Shown here: positions 1 to 10,219 of the stretch, piece after piece
Position numbering within the stretch: the stretch's first letter is position 1
Layout: the number at the start of each line of letters is the position of its first letter
Origin: Mycogone perniciosa
Taxonomy: Eukaryota; Ascomycota; Sordariomycetes; Hypocreales; Hypocreaceae
Length of the DNA: 64,000 bases
NCBI GenBank assembly: GCA_025331125.1
Contig: JAOALB010000004.1
Location: forward strand, 62,001-126,000
Direction of reading: 5' to 3'
Notes under the pieces: generated by a model
Told to the model about the DNA's origin: nothing
Database searches by the model: none
What the model saw: only the letters and a program-made list of their open reading frames with translations
Position numbers and translations under genes: made by a program

Positions 1-1244
1 ACGTCCTCAGAGCGACGGGTCCAGAGAGAGCAGGACGAGTCGATCTTCGATGCGGCCATTTTGGAGGCATCCAGGTTAATCAGATCCCTCTTGACAGCGT
101 TATTGCCAGCGGCCTGGAACAGGGCTTCCCATGGCACTTCGTCAAATATTTTCTCTTTCAACTCGGCTATATCCACAGCTGGTACACTATAACAGTGGAA
201 TGGCCGCAAGTCGGTTTCAGCTTTGGTGACGTTTTGTTGGTGCACTGTTGCGTGGCCGATGGGCAACAGCTCGTAGGAACCCATGCCAGGGGCCGCAATC
301 ACTCCCAGACGCCATGTGTTGCCAGTCTGGTACCAAACCAGTTCTCCAGCTCGGAACAGGAGCGGTGCTTTCAGTGACCACTGGAGAGGTTGAGGCTGGG
401 GTTTCTGTTGCAGAGGCGCAGCGGCTATGGGAGCCACAGATATTGGAGCCGGGGGCTTTGCCGTGGTTGTGGGAACTGGTGGCGGTTGTTGTATTGGTTG
501 AGCCGTTTGCTGGGCCTGTGTTAGATTTGCAAGCTGTGGCGGTTGTGTCAATTGAGGTTGCTGCGTTTGCTGTGTTGCCTGCGGGCGAGGAGTAGTGTTG
601 GTTGGCTGTAATGGCTGTCCTGGAATTGTTGGAGGGGGAACTGGTGTAACCTTTGGGACTAGCTTCTCTGCTTTTGGGGCCTCATTCGATGTGAGAAGCG
701 TTATTTCATCTGATGCGGATGACTGTTTCGATAGGTTGGGGGTATTGCAATGTACACAACAACAGTCCATGTAATCCTTCGATGTTGACAGGAGCCATAT
801 CAAGTGAACACCAAATTCTTGCGGACTTTTAAAAAGCTTGGCCTTGATGGGATATCCAGAAACCCATAGATGCTTGGACCTCTCATACAGCCAGTATCCA
901 CGTGGGAAATTAACATACCATGGGTTCCCCTCTGTTTGTTCATGTTAGAGTAGCTCCATAAGCCCTTCTTTGCATCAAGACTTACCATCGGGGTTAGGAG
1001 AGAGTTCTTGTTTCAGTAAGATTCCCAGTTTAATCCTCCATTCCACGAATCTCGGGTCGTCTTCGGCGAGTCGTGTCATTTGCGGTTTTGCTCGTGGAGT
1101 CTTCTCCGTGGATGCTGCTTCCTTGGTAGGTTTCTTTGCAGGATTGGTGGCTATGGGTGCTGTCACCGGCCAGTATCCCGGCCCAGTATCCGTACCATCG
1201 CTTCTAGCGATGTGGACGACATCAAAGTCTTTGGTGTCGGCCAT
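1..1244 (-). CDS. clr2: Clr2-type transcriptional silencing protein (3' part outside window)
   Basis: Likely a heterochromatin/transcription-silencing factor of the Clr2 family (in fission yeast a subunit of the SHREC histone deacetylase complex, nuclear). Two exons are visible: 1244-986 and 931-1, with a GT-AG intron 985-932 (codon GAT|G+AG). The start is the ATG in MADTKDFDVV. After the intron comes a block with FPRGYWLYERSKHLW, PIKAKLFKSPQEFGVHL and a CCCVHC cysteine motif, which fits the Clr2 N-terminal silencing domain. A long Pro/Gln/Thr-rich linker follows, then LLFRAGELVWYQTG, which fits the start of the second Clr2 domain. About 396 codons are visible and the frame is open to base 1, so the C terminus is missing. 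It is divergent from nse1. The family call rests on remembered motifs; the exact complex role in this organism is inference. Confidence 0.8.
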
Positions 1245-2405
1245 GGTCTCGCATAACAATCTGTGTCTGAATATTCCGCCGCTGGGATACTATCCTCAGT
1301 CTGGTTGATCAAAGGGCAATTCCACTGATTTGTACGAAACACGATAGACTCGAGCTGCTGTCTGAGCACGCGTCGGGGTGAGAGGCGTCTCAAATTGCCG
1401 TTGCTGGGACCTCTGTGCCTCCGTTCAAGGCGCCGTGGCTCCTCTCGTCTTATGGATTTTGATTTCCGCTCATCTCTAGTGGGATCGCTTCAGAGAACTC
1501 AGAGTCAATCCACAGTGATTACCGACTCTTTCGCTGCTATTTGCTGCCTAGCGCTTTCGCGACAGGAGATGCAGGCGTAGAAACTCCAAAGGATTAATAT
1601 CCCCCAAATTAAGAGCCTTATGATGCCAATGAAGGTAAAACTCCGGTTCTATGAAACGCAATGCCAGGACGATAGGCCAGGTTTTATGTTTTCTCTGGAT
1701 TTTGGTGTTGTTTTGTTGAATGCAAGAGTTGGCATGTCAGAGTGAAAGAACGACCCGTGTGGCGGTTGGCTGTGCAGGTTTGATGAGTAAGCAAATATGT
1801 GGCACAGGCACCTACCCTGAATGAATATAATTTCAGGGCATGGATAAAAGATGAACCTTCACTTTTGGGGGGGACATATACTAGAGTTTCTTCTGGGTAT
1901 GGGCTTTCTTTTTCTTTTGGCGTAGCTTTCGGGTAAGATATATATTCTGTGAGGAATGGTCCAATTCGAGTATTGGAAATGGTCTGCTAATATTACACTA
2001 GTAGAAGAAATGATGAGCTATCCTAATAATATAGAGATAGTACTACACTAAACTTCACACATTATAATACAAAGTCACATAAGAATGGACTGACGAATCC
2101 ATCACGGAGCCAATATATCCCACAAAACCCATGAAAACCACAAGCGTTCCTAACCAAGTAAGAGCAGATACCATACACGTACAGACTTGATCCGACAATG
2201 TGGCTTGCTCGATGGGACCAAGCCATGCACCGCCACAAACCTATTAAGCTGTTGACGCGTGGAGAACGCGCTCCGCACTTAGCCTAGCCATCAGCCCAAC
2301 TCAGCTCCATCTCGCCGAGCGTTATTATTAGCAGATACCCATATCCGGACTAACCTCTCGCAAGTAGAGGCGCCAACTTGGATAGGAAGAAACGCACACA
2401 AAGCA
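1245..2405. other. Shared upstream region of clr2-like gene and nse1
   Basis: A 1.16-kb stretch between two divergently transcribed genes, presumably holding both promoters. I see no convincing ORF, tRNA or repeat. The part from about 1900 to 2110 is AT-rich; the part nearest clr2 (1245-1580) is higher in G+C and may be 5' leader. Confidence 0.5.
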
Positions 2406-3473
2406 ATGGAAGACGTTCTCGGAGGGTCATATGGCAATCGCCATCGAGCCTTTCTCCAGGCACTCCTGGCAAATGGTACTTTGACATTTGAGGAGTCACG
2501 GTCAATCATCGCCGCCATTCAAAACGCTGACAATCCGAATCGCGATGATGATTATCAACCGGGTAACGTCACGGAAGCGCAATTCCTGGAATACATCGAT
2601 ATCGCATCCCGTGCCGCATCTCTCTTTGACTACGAAGTCCGAAGCACAGTGCACCAGCTCACCAAGGAAAGGATTTATGCCCTTGTGAATACCACTTCAG
2701 ACCCTCAGACCCAACTGGCTACAACATACAGTCCCGAGGAGCTCGCATTTGTAAAGCGGGTTCTCGACACCATGTTTGAAAAGTTCAACCGGCCGCGCAT
2801 GGAATCGCTCTGCATCACTGAGATGCAAGCCATCAAGCTGGCAAGACCGAAGCCCAGACAAAGCCAAGGTGAAGGGGAGGATCAGACACAAGGGCCCGCT
2901 GACAAGGGTTTGAAGCACAGCGAGGTAGAAGAAGTCTTGTCCAGTGTGGTCGAGGGAGGCTGGTTCGAGAAGAGCCGAGAGGGATTCTACTCACTTTCAC
3001 CGCGTGGGCTGCTGGAGCTGCGGCCGTGGCTGATTGACATGTACAACGATCCTGATGCTGAACCGAATGAATGGCAGCATATCAAGTTTTGTGAAGCCTG
3101 CAAAGATATCGTGACGATTGGATTGCGATGTGGAGACCCAGACTGTCTGCTTCGTCTACATGATATGTGCCAGGAGGCATTCTGGCGATCTCGGCGAGGG
3201 AAGAATTGCCCCAAGTGTTCCAAGGAGTGGACTGGGAACCATTACGTTGGAGAGAGGGCCATAACCATGACTGAGGCTTATCAAAAAGGCAAGAGAGCGT
3301 CAGGCGGTCGCAGAAACACCTTGGCCGATGAGATTGTCCGTCAACAGGTTCACGAGGAAGAAGAGGAGGAGGAGGAAGAGGGGGAGGAAGAAGAAGAAGA
3401 AGAGGAAGAGGAAGGGCGACAGGGGAGACGGGAGACAGGGGAGGGAGGAGGACGAGGAGGAGAGCGAGGATGA
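2406..3473 (+). CDS. nse1: Nse1, RING-like subunit of the SMC5-SMC6 complex
   Basis: Nse1 is the variant-RING subunit of the SMC5/6 complex and, with the Nse3 (MAGE) partner, supports ubiquitin-ligase activity in DNA repair; it acts in the nucleus. The single-exon gene encodes 355 aa. The N terminus (MEDVLGGSYGNRHRAFLQAL...LTFEESRSI) is the winged-helix region typical of the family. The C-terminal variant RING lies at about residues 225-275: CEACKDIV, CGDPDC, then an LHDMC segment and CPKCSKEW. The extreme C terminus is unusual, with long runs of Glu encoded by a GAA/GAG tract (about 3352-3414) followed by a Gly/Arg-rich tail. The reading frame has no intron. I am confident of the family; activity is inferred from it. 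Confidence 0.9.
   Translation: MEDVLGGSYGNRHRAFLQALLANGTLTFEESRSIIAAIQNADNPNRDDDYQPGNVTEAQFLEYIDIASRAASLFDYEVRSTVHQLTKERIYALVNTTSDPQTQLATTYSPEELAFVKRVLDTMFEKFNRPRMESLCITEMQAIKLARPKPRQSQGEGEDQTQGPADKGLKHSEVEEVLSSVVEGGWFEKSREGFYSLSPRGLLELRPWLIDMYNDPDAEPNEWQHIKFCEACKDIVTIGLRCGDPDCLLRLHDMCQEAFWRSRRGKNCPKCSKEWTGNHYVGERAITMTEAYQKGKRASGGRRNTLADEIVRQQVHEEEEEEEEEGEEEEEEEEEEGRQGRRETGEGGGRGGERG
3352..3414 (+). repeat. GAA/GAG trinucleotide tract encoding a poly-Glu tail of Nse1
   Basis: A purine-only run of GAG and GAA codons with a few GGG codons inside the last exon of nse1. It codes for two long Glu blocks split by a Gly. Such tracts vary in length between strains, so the tail length is likely to be polymorphic. 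Confidence 0.85.
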
Positions 3474-3981
3474 ATAAAATACACAGGAATGACCGTGTTT
3501 CACGATATCATGAAATGAGAATCTCGGACTTTAAACGACGTATAATATGGATGGAAGAAAATAACTATCTGCCCCTTTCATTAGTTGAAACCTACCAGAC
3601 CAATATCTGGGCGGCTAAATATTGTATCACCTTTATGCCAAAATGATGTCCTCACATCCAGTAGGTCAATTAAGTGTGTCTGGGCGATGGTGGGGTTACT
3701 TGAGGGTGGCCAATGACATCACTGAGGTACGTGGCGCAGGGAGCCAAGTTGATAGCAGTAATAATACTACAATGAATGGGAGGCCGCACTCAAACACAAC
3801 TTAGCGCTTGCACATGTCGACAGGATATACGCGGCACAAGCTTGACTACCGCCTCCTATCCTCTCGTTGATGAGACGAATATAATATAGCCCGGCCTAGG
3901 GTTCTCTGGAATCTGCAGATACACTTCTTCCACCACTGGTCATCTACAAGCAAGCCAAAGCACCTAGACGACTGAGCCAAG
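3474..3981. other. Intergenic region, nse1 to next gene
   Basis: 508 bp between two plus-strand genes. It should hold the nse1 3' UTR and the promoter of the membrane-protein gene. I see no ORF, RNA gene or repeat that I can support. Confidence 0.5.
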
Positions 3982-5251
3982 ATGTTGGAATACTTTGCGT
4001 ATAAAAAGTTTAAGAAGAACAAAGAAGAGAAGGAAGCAAATGAAGAGGCCAAGGACAACAAAGACGACAGAGACAAGAGCAAGGACGACGGCAAGTCAAA
4101 GGCGGATAAGAAGGATAAGAAACGCAACGATAAGCACGACAAGAACCAGAAAGACGAGCATCACGACTCAAGCTCCGATAACCGTCACGAAAGGGCAGTG
4201 CTAAAGCCAGAAGATGAGTCGTTCCTCGAGGAACTCCTCGCCCACGACGATGATGGCCCTCCGCCACCACTCCCCCCACGAATTTACGCGTACGAGCTAG
4301 ATTGGCCCTCGGACAATGAAGGCGTCTCCAGTGACGAACAAAACAAGGGAGAAGAGGCGACCAACCTCAAAACCACTGAAAAAGTGGACAATGCGGAAAA
4401 AGCTGAGAAACCAGAAAAGAAGCCAAACCGATTCTCTCTCCTCTTCACAAAAAACAAGAAGCCCGACGCCAACCTCAAGCCTGACACCAGTGTCGTCACA
4501 CCCAAAGAGGCCGAGCGCGAGACAAAAGACCTCAGCCGTGTTCTTGACCGTCTCAACCTTTCCGCCAAGAACGACAAAGTCGTCTCCCAATCCAAGGAGT
4601 CCTCCGAGCTTCTCCAGAAATTCACCCAAGTCTTCAAAGACCTCGTCAATGGCGTGCCCACTGCGTACGATGATCTCACTAAGCTGATTGAGGACCGCGA
4701 TGGCACTATCAACAAGCTCTTTGACAAACTGCCCTCGTCACTGCAGAAACTCGTTACGCAGCTTCCAGACAAACTGACGAGCAGCCTGGCGCCGGAGATT
4801 CTGGCCGCAGCAGCCGAGAGTCAGGGCCTCAAGGCTGCAGAAGGAGGTGTCAAAGAGGCGGCAAAGAAGATGCTCATGCCACATAACATCACTGAGTTGG
4901 TCACAAAACCTGGTGCAATTGTGGGCATGCTAAAAGCGATTGTCGAAGTTTTGAAGACACGCTGGCCCGCTTTTATTGGTATGAATGTCATCTGGAGTGT
5001 TGCCTTGAGCTGTAAGTCTTATCACCACCCCTATTTCCTCTATAAGAGATAAGCTAACCGTACAAGTGCTCTTGCTTATGCTCTGGTACTGCTATAAGCG
5101 TGGTCGTGAGGAACGCCTCCTTCGTGAGAAGACGGAAGCGGAGGCTGATAGCCAGCGCATCGAAGAGCTCCCTGACGACCCTGCCCTTCCAGCGGCTGAA
5201 TCGGGAACAGATACTACCCCAGCCATAAGGACACCGGATTCGTCGACATGA
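3982..5251 (+). CDS. Conserved fungal protein with charged N terminus and C-terminal membrane anchor
   Basis: Two exons, 3982-5011 and 5067-5251, with a GT-AG intron 5012-5066 (codon T|TG); 404 aa. The first 70 residues are almost entirely Lys/Asp/Glu (MLEYFAYKKFKKNKEEKEAN onward), probably helical or disordered. A Pro-rich stretch (DDDGPPPPLPPRIYAYELDW) follows, then a helical middle region (residues about 205-300). Splicing creates one hydrophobic segment, NVIWSVALSLLLLMLWYCYK, at about residues 333-352, followed by basic residues. This points to a single-pass membrane protein with the bulk of the chain on one side. Similar fungal proteins are often labelled 'ring-like domain' proteins, but I see no Cys/His RING pattern here. 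Function unknown. The exon junction lies inside the membrane segment, so missing the intron would hide the anchor. Confidence 0.75.
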
Positions 5252-5515
5252 ACTTGAAACTTGCCGCATAAACAGAGCTTGTCGGCACATAGGCATATCT
5301 GCGACAAGAAACAACCTGCTGAATTGATACCCCCCCTTCATTACTAGCCTAAGAATTACATCTACAGTCAAGATGAGCCTGAATGACTGCGTTTTGGATG
5401 TTGAACAGCTTTGATTTGTTTTAAATGCTCGGCACACGGAAATGAGGGATCTTACATCTTGCATTGTTTGCAATGGGTATCACTATGCTTACAAACTTTA
5501 ATCGAGAGATTCGTT

Positions 5516-7236
5516 TCAATCATCCTGCACCAACTCCTTGATCTCCTCCCTTCCAGGAGCCATAACTACTCCCTTGGTCTTTTCATCAACGCCAGCCCGA
5601 TTCGTGGCACCACCGCCATCTTGCATCCAAAAGTTGACCTCGTCAATGATGTCGTAGACAATGTCCTCCGCAACCTGATACTGGTAGCGCTCAGAAACAG
5701 CATGTAGCATGTGACTATTAGCATCGGCAGTCCGGATCATGTCGACCTCGCCATTCGTCGAATCGTAGTCGGGTGGCGGGTACCAAAAATCCGGACCAAA
5801 GTTTACTTCAACGGCACCACCTCGAAAAACGCTGACGGCAGGGTAATAACCAAGCATGCCGTCATCAAGGCCTTCCCGAGCTCCAACTTGAGGCATTGGC
5901 TTTGACGCTGGTGGTAAGAACCCCAAGAGGTTCTCAAAAGGCGTGCCCATCAACACGCCGTTCTTATAGATTTTAATGTAGGAGTTTGGCAGGGTTCGTA
6001 GTGCAGGAATGGGATGTGTAGGGCTCGGGTTGTCGGATGATGAGTTTCCAGCAGCGGCTGGAGAGGGATTCATCAAATCCTCCAACTCCTTGGTCGTGTG
6101 GTATTCGATCTTTTCAAAATATGTATGCGCTTTGAATCGGATGGGAACTCGATCGCGGACAATATTCGGTGCTTCTGCAGTGAGTGGCGGCTCGTCGTCT
6201 GCAGAATCTACTGCTGGGTTGTAATGTCCGGCCATGATTTTTCTGTGCAGATGCTCGGATGGTAGTTGGATTTCCAAGCCGATCACATCACCTTCCTTGA
6301 TGCCTTCTCCCGGAGGGAAGAATTCTTTCGGACGCGACATGAAGACCTTTTCACCGGCTACATCTCGGATTCCATAGCTGTAAGCATCGAAACCGACAGG
6401 TGCATCGAGCGAAGCCTCTCGCCTGGCCCACCCCATCCGTACATGCTTTCCGCCCTCTGGTTTGGCCTCGCCATCCTTGGGCTGCCGTATGCCTTGCGTA
6501 ATCTTGCATTCCCAATACCATCTTCCCTCGCGCACCGCTACATTAGCTCGTGCCATTCGGAAGCCTTTGTTTGTGGTTACTTGTCGGCCAGATTTGTCGA
6601 AGAAGACGTGGGTTGCGGCATCTTCGAAACTCATTCGTGGGCCGAAAGGTTCCGGTTCGGTCTGACGGTAGTAAATCATGGATTGGAATAGAGGGTCGGC
6701 TATACAATGTGTGTACCGGAAGTTTTTCTTGTTGGAAACACTTGCGAAAGTCAGCTTGTGTGACTTGAATAAACGGGCGGGACTGGCGCATAGCAACATG
6801 CAACATACTGATCTGAAGTTTCCATGAATTCTATCGTCTGCCCGTCCAGTCCCGTTATCTCATGATGAAGGGTCATGACCGGCCCTCGAGGCGGCTCAAA
6901 ATCAGAGAGCTTCGGCGGAGCCAGTTTGTAACGCAGCGGACTGGACTCGCTCTGGGTGGGTTCTTTGCCGGCCTTGGGATCTGGTGTTGCGGGATTGCTT
7001 TCGCTGCATTTGGCCTCGCGTTTCTTCAAGGTATCCTTCTTCGCCCTCGCAGATTTGGAGCGACCGGCCTGCGACACATCTTCTGGAGGTTGCGATTCGG
7101 AGATCCTGACGTCTGGGTTAAGTGGCGACGGGACGGCGGGGCTATGGCCCTCATCGAGAGTGCGTTTCTGCGGGATGGAGGAGAGCGAGGCGGTTGGAGT
7201 GAGTTCCCGTTTAGGGCTCCCAACGTCTGAAGCCAT
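5516..7236 (-). CDS. bre2: COMPASS histone H3K4 methyltransferase subunit Bre2/Ash2 (SPRY domain)
   Basis: Ash2/Bre2 proteins are core subunits of COMPASS, which methylates histone H3 Lys4 with Set1 in the nucleus. Exons are 7236-6809 and 6740-5516, with a GT-AG intron 6808-6741 (codon CA|T); 550 aa. Residues 1-100 are low-complexity and basic. After GLDGQTIEFMETSD the join gives HVSNKKNFRYTHCIADPLF, the expected run-up to the SPRY domain. SPRY signatures include TTNKGFRMARANVAVREG, RWYWECKI, RMGWARREASLDAPVG and SYGIRD, and later NSYIKIYKNGVLMGTPFENL. A short C-terminal helix (QYQVAEDIVYDIIDEVNFW) matches the segment that contacts the Dpy30/Sdc1 dimer in the family. It shares its 5' region with sreA. 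Confident call. Confidence 0.92.
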
Positions 7237-7512
7237 GTGGAAAGAGAGGGAGGAGAGGGCTGAAAGAGGAGGACAATTCGATTTCCTTGGCTAGCGCTCG
7301 AGTTGGTGATGGCGGCGCGTCGTTGACAAGCGAGACACGTTCCGTAGCGTCACGCAGCAGTACGTACCTGTAGTACGGAGCACTCTGTCTGTTTTGTTAT
7401 CTTATCTTTGCATCTCGTAAGCAGTTCTTATCCAAAAAGGGACTTAGCGCTGCCGATGGCCGATACTGTGGAATTGTGTGCGCCACCCCTGTTGAGCCCT
7501 GCGTTTTCCTAG

Positions 7513-7532
7513 CCAATAGCAGCGCCGAGAAT
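7513..7532 (+). promoter_or_regulatory. CCAAT box with HapX-type spacing (CSAAT-N12-RWT)
   Basis: CCAAT at 7513-7517, then exactly 12 bases, then AAT at 7530-7532. This fits the CSAAT-N12-RWT form described for joint binding of the CCAAT-binding complex and HapX in Aspergillus. The RWT half matches by chance about once in 16 CCAAT boxes, so the spacing match alone is weak. The site is 277 bp from the bre2 ATG and about 0.9 kb from sreA. Confidence 0.4.
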
Positions 7533-7807
7533 GTCAGCAGTTAATTTGTAACACCGCCTCATTGGCTGAGCCTCGTAAGGCGGTGGGCTCCCTCGACTGA
7601 AGTGACGCTTAGGAGGTCTTTCTTTGGACATGGGCATCACGTCGCCATAAGCACGGCCACCACGCTCGCTCCGTCACCCATCGCCCATCGCCCTGAAATC
7701 TCCGGGAATCATCAGCTGAGCAGGTTCACGAGCTGCAGAACTCCGGCTCGGCATCAGCCTGTTGCGCATGAACAGGATCCGCTTCCCGTCCCGGCATGCA
7801 AAAGGAG

Positions 7808-7816
7808 ATCTGATAA
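7808..7816 (+). promoter_or_regulatory. SreA-type GATA site ATCTGATAA
   Basis: The sequence ATCTGATAA matches the ATCWGATAA consensus known for fungal siderophore GATA repressors (SreA/Urbs1/SRE). It lies 623 bp upstream of the sreA start codon, which would allow feedback by the encoded protein. The 9-mer match is exact; binding is inference. Confidence 0.5.
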
Positions 7817-8172
7817 TGCTGCCTCGCCGACCAGATCACCCAGATCACGCCTAGACTGCATCTGGATCGCCTGTCGCCTCGTCTCCGTGGTCCCGCCCCC
7901 GGACAGACTGTTACATCCATCCCGGACGTCTTGGTACCTCACCGTCGGATCACTCACGGTGTAGTTTTTCCCTCTTTGACGCAAGATCCTTCAACCGCCA
8001 TCTGTTGTGTTACGGCGCCCTCCCAGTACCTTCTCCCGCCAAGGGCTGACACAGCCTTGGCCATACGCCTCTGTTGCCATCCGTCCTCTCCTTTTCTCTC
8101 CGGAATCGTCACTATTATTATCCATCTTGTCAGGTTGTCCCCCCCGAACTCGACGGGACGGGTTTGCAATTG

Positions 8173-8222
8173 CATCATCATCACCATCATCATCATCGTT
8201 GTTGTTGTCGTCGCCATCGTCC
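8173..8222 (+). repeat. CAT / GTT-GTC microsatellite in the sreA leader
   Basis: CAT repeats (8173-8197) run directly into GTT and GTC triplets. In one frame it reads as poly-His, but no gene supports that; it is simple sequence in the presumed sreA leader. Confidence 0.8.
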
Positions 8223-8324
8223 TTATCCTATTGGCCACCAATCGTACACTAGCCCAACTTCTCCCTTGCCATTAGGCCTCGTCTCAACAACATCGGCACA
8301 CATCGTCGGCCACAAACAACCCCA

Positions 8325-8386
8325 ATGTCTAACCTGTCTGTTCGTTTATGACACATATCCGAGCCTCTATTTGCCCAGGAATCTAG
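8325..8386 (+). promoter_or_regulatory. Two overlapping upstream ORFs in the sreA leader
   Basis: uORF1 is 8325-8351 (MSNLSVRL, stop TGA). uORF2 is 8348-8386 (MTHIRASICPGI, stop TAG). The stop of uORF1 and the start of uORF2 overlap as ATGA. No further ATG occurs before the sreA start at 8439. If transcription starts upstream of 8325, these could lower or condition translation of the repressor. The transcription start is not known from sequence. Confidence 0.45.
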
Positions 8387-8438
8387 GTGCCATTCAACGA
8401 CTCGACTTACGCCGTCACCAAAATCCACTGGAATCAAA

Positions 8439-10219
8439 ATGAACGATCCTTCGCAGCCAGGGACGCCACTTGTTGGCAGTTCGGCGCGAACAGCGCTTCC
8501 TTCTCGACCTCTAGCTTCCAAGAACCGCGACCTCACGCCATCTAATTTCCAAGATTCGATGCGATCTTCACTCGAACAGGATGACCGCGGACTGAGAAGT
8601 GACACTCCAAGCACAAGGAACAGCCCAGTGAACGAGGATGAAACTGCATCTAATGCTGCTAGTCCCGGCGCCTCTTCAACCTCAGCAAAGGGCAAAAAAA
8701 CATTAACATCGGGAAGTTTGCAGGGGCATGGCGGACAAGTTTGCAGGTTAGTTTGCTCGAAGTGGTCTCTGGTAGGAATCTTGTTGCTTACTGATGTGCA
8801 GTAACTGTGGTACTACCCGAACTCCCCTTTGGAGGAGATCCCCCCAAGGTGCTACGATATGCAATGCCTGTGGCCTGTATCTGAAGGCTAGGAATGCGGC
8901 CCGACCTACTAGTTTGAAGAAGCCACCTAATGTTGTCCCTTCCGATTCCCCTCAACCCTCCTCTAGTAAACCGAACGCGACGCCGGGACCAAAGTTACTT
9001 CCTAATGTTGCTGGTGCGACCTACGTCGCCGCCGACCACACTCAGTCAGGAACCTGCCCTGGCGGTGGGCGTTGCAATGGAACCGGCGGCGCAGAGGGTT
9101 GCAATGGCTGCCCGGCGTACAACAATCGAATGTCCAAGAGCGCACAACTTAATGTGATGCAGAGACAGGGCGGTTGTCAAGGTCGCGTCGAGGCAGCGAA
9201 AGACGAACCTCTCCCAATCGATATTAATGCCCTTCAGGTGCAGGATCGGGATACCACTGTGGTTATCGCATGCCAAAATTGCGGAACTACAATTACGCCT
9301 CTATGGAGAAGGGATGAAAGTGGACACACAATATGCAACGCCTGCGGTAGGTGTGTCTTGTCACAGGGATTGTGTGTGTGTACTGATGAGATGTGTAGGT
9401 CTTTATTATAAGCTCCATGGCGTTCACAGGCCCGTTACGATGAAGAAGGCTACCATAAAGAGACGAAAACGAGTTATTCCTGCAGCTCAAGATGAGGATA
9501 TGGATGATGCTATGGAAGGGGTTGAAACGCAAAGCCAAGAAAGAACCCCTGAGAGGGGAACTGTGAACGAGGACGGATCTGTCAACCTCGGCTTTCGACG
9601 TCGTCCCGAGCACCCCCTGACTATCGAACCACAGTTAGAGATGCATCCGAGCAGAAATGGTTCGCCACTGCCGACTGCATCTGACCTCGCAGCTTATCAC
9701 CAACCGACCGGTATGTCACGTAGTGTACCGACATCTCTTAATGACGAAAATCGATTGGCACCAATGGCATCTATGGCTGCGGCAGTGTCTGCTGACAGAC
9801 AGTCGTCCTTATCACCTGCGTCCTTTCTTTCGCCTACTCGGAAACGTTCTTTTTCTACAACAGAAGCAGAATCGGCAAGCGGTACAGAGAGTGGACACGA
9901 AAGCGCCAAGCGGGTCTCGTCTATCAAGTCCATTCTAAATCCGTCAAACAGTGCCGACGAACTACCAATTCCTGGACCAGCCAGCGGGGACCGGGGAGAG
10001 TACTCACTTCCTCCCATTAGATCCTCCCCGGCCGCTATGATACCAGCAACCAACACGGGATCATTCACGCCACTAAACGGCACATCTGGGTCTCGCGACA
10101 ACGATACAGAAAGCGAACGAGTGAAAGCTGAGCGCAGATTTATGTTGAAGAGAGAGGCTGAAAAAATGCGAGAAATGCTTGCTGCCAAGGAGCGTGAGCT
10201 TATGGAACTCGGGGAATGA
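8439..10219 (+). CDS. sreA: SreA/Urbs1/SRE-type GATA repressor of siderophore and iron uptake
   Basis: This nuclear repressor shuts off siderophore synthesis and iron uptake when iron is plentiful. Exons are 8439-8746, 8802-9346 and 9399-10219; introns 8747-8801 and 9347-9398 are GT-AG; 557 aa. Two GATA fingers are present: CSNCGTTRTPLWRRSPQG...CNACG near residue 104 and CQNCGTTITPLWRRDESG...CNACGLYYKLHG near residue 270, the second spliced inside its last loop and followed by a basic KKATIKRRKR tail. Between them is the family-defining Cys-rich region CPGGGRCNGTGG / GCNGCPAYNN, thought to sense iron. The C terminus ends in a coiled coil (about residues 520-557, rich in Arg/Lys/Glu and Leu). 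All three hallmark parts are intact. The upstream ATCTGATAA site suggests autoregulation; that is inference. Confidence 0.95.

Larger units (their letters stand above)
7237..8438. promoter_or_regulatory. Shared bre2/sreA promoter and sreA leader
   Basis: 1.2 kb between divergent genes. It is relatively GC-rich and pyrimidine-rich toward sreA, suggesting a long sreA leader. It contains a CCAAT box with HapX-type spacing (7513-7532), an inverted CCAAT (7561-7565), an SreA-type GATA site (7808-7816), a CAT/GTT microsatellite (8173-8222) and two small upstream ORFs (8325-8351 and 8348-8386). Confidence 0.6.

Noticed and set aside
5012..5066. Reading straight through the intron of the membrane-anchored protein
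   Set aside because: It would end at a stop at 5050-5052 and lose the membrane segment; canonical GT-AG splicing restores a good hydrophobic helix.
8007..8252. Open frames with poly-His from the CAT repeat
   Set aside because: Simple-sequence artefact in the sreA leader with no other support.
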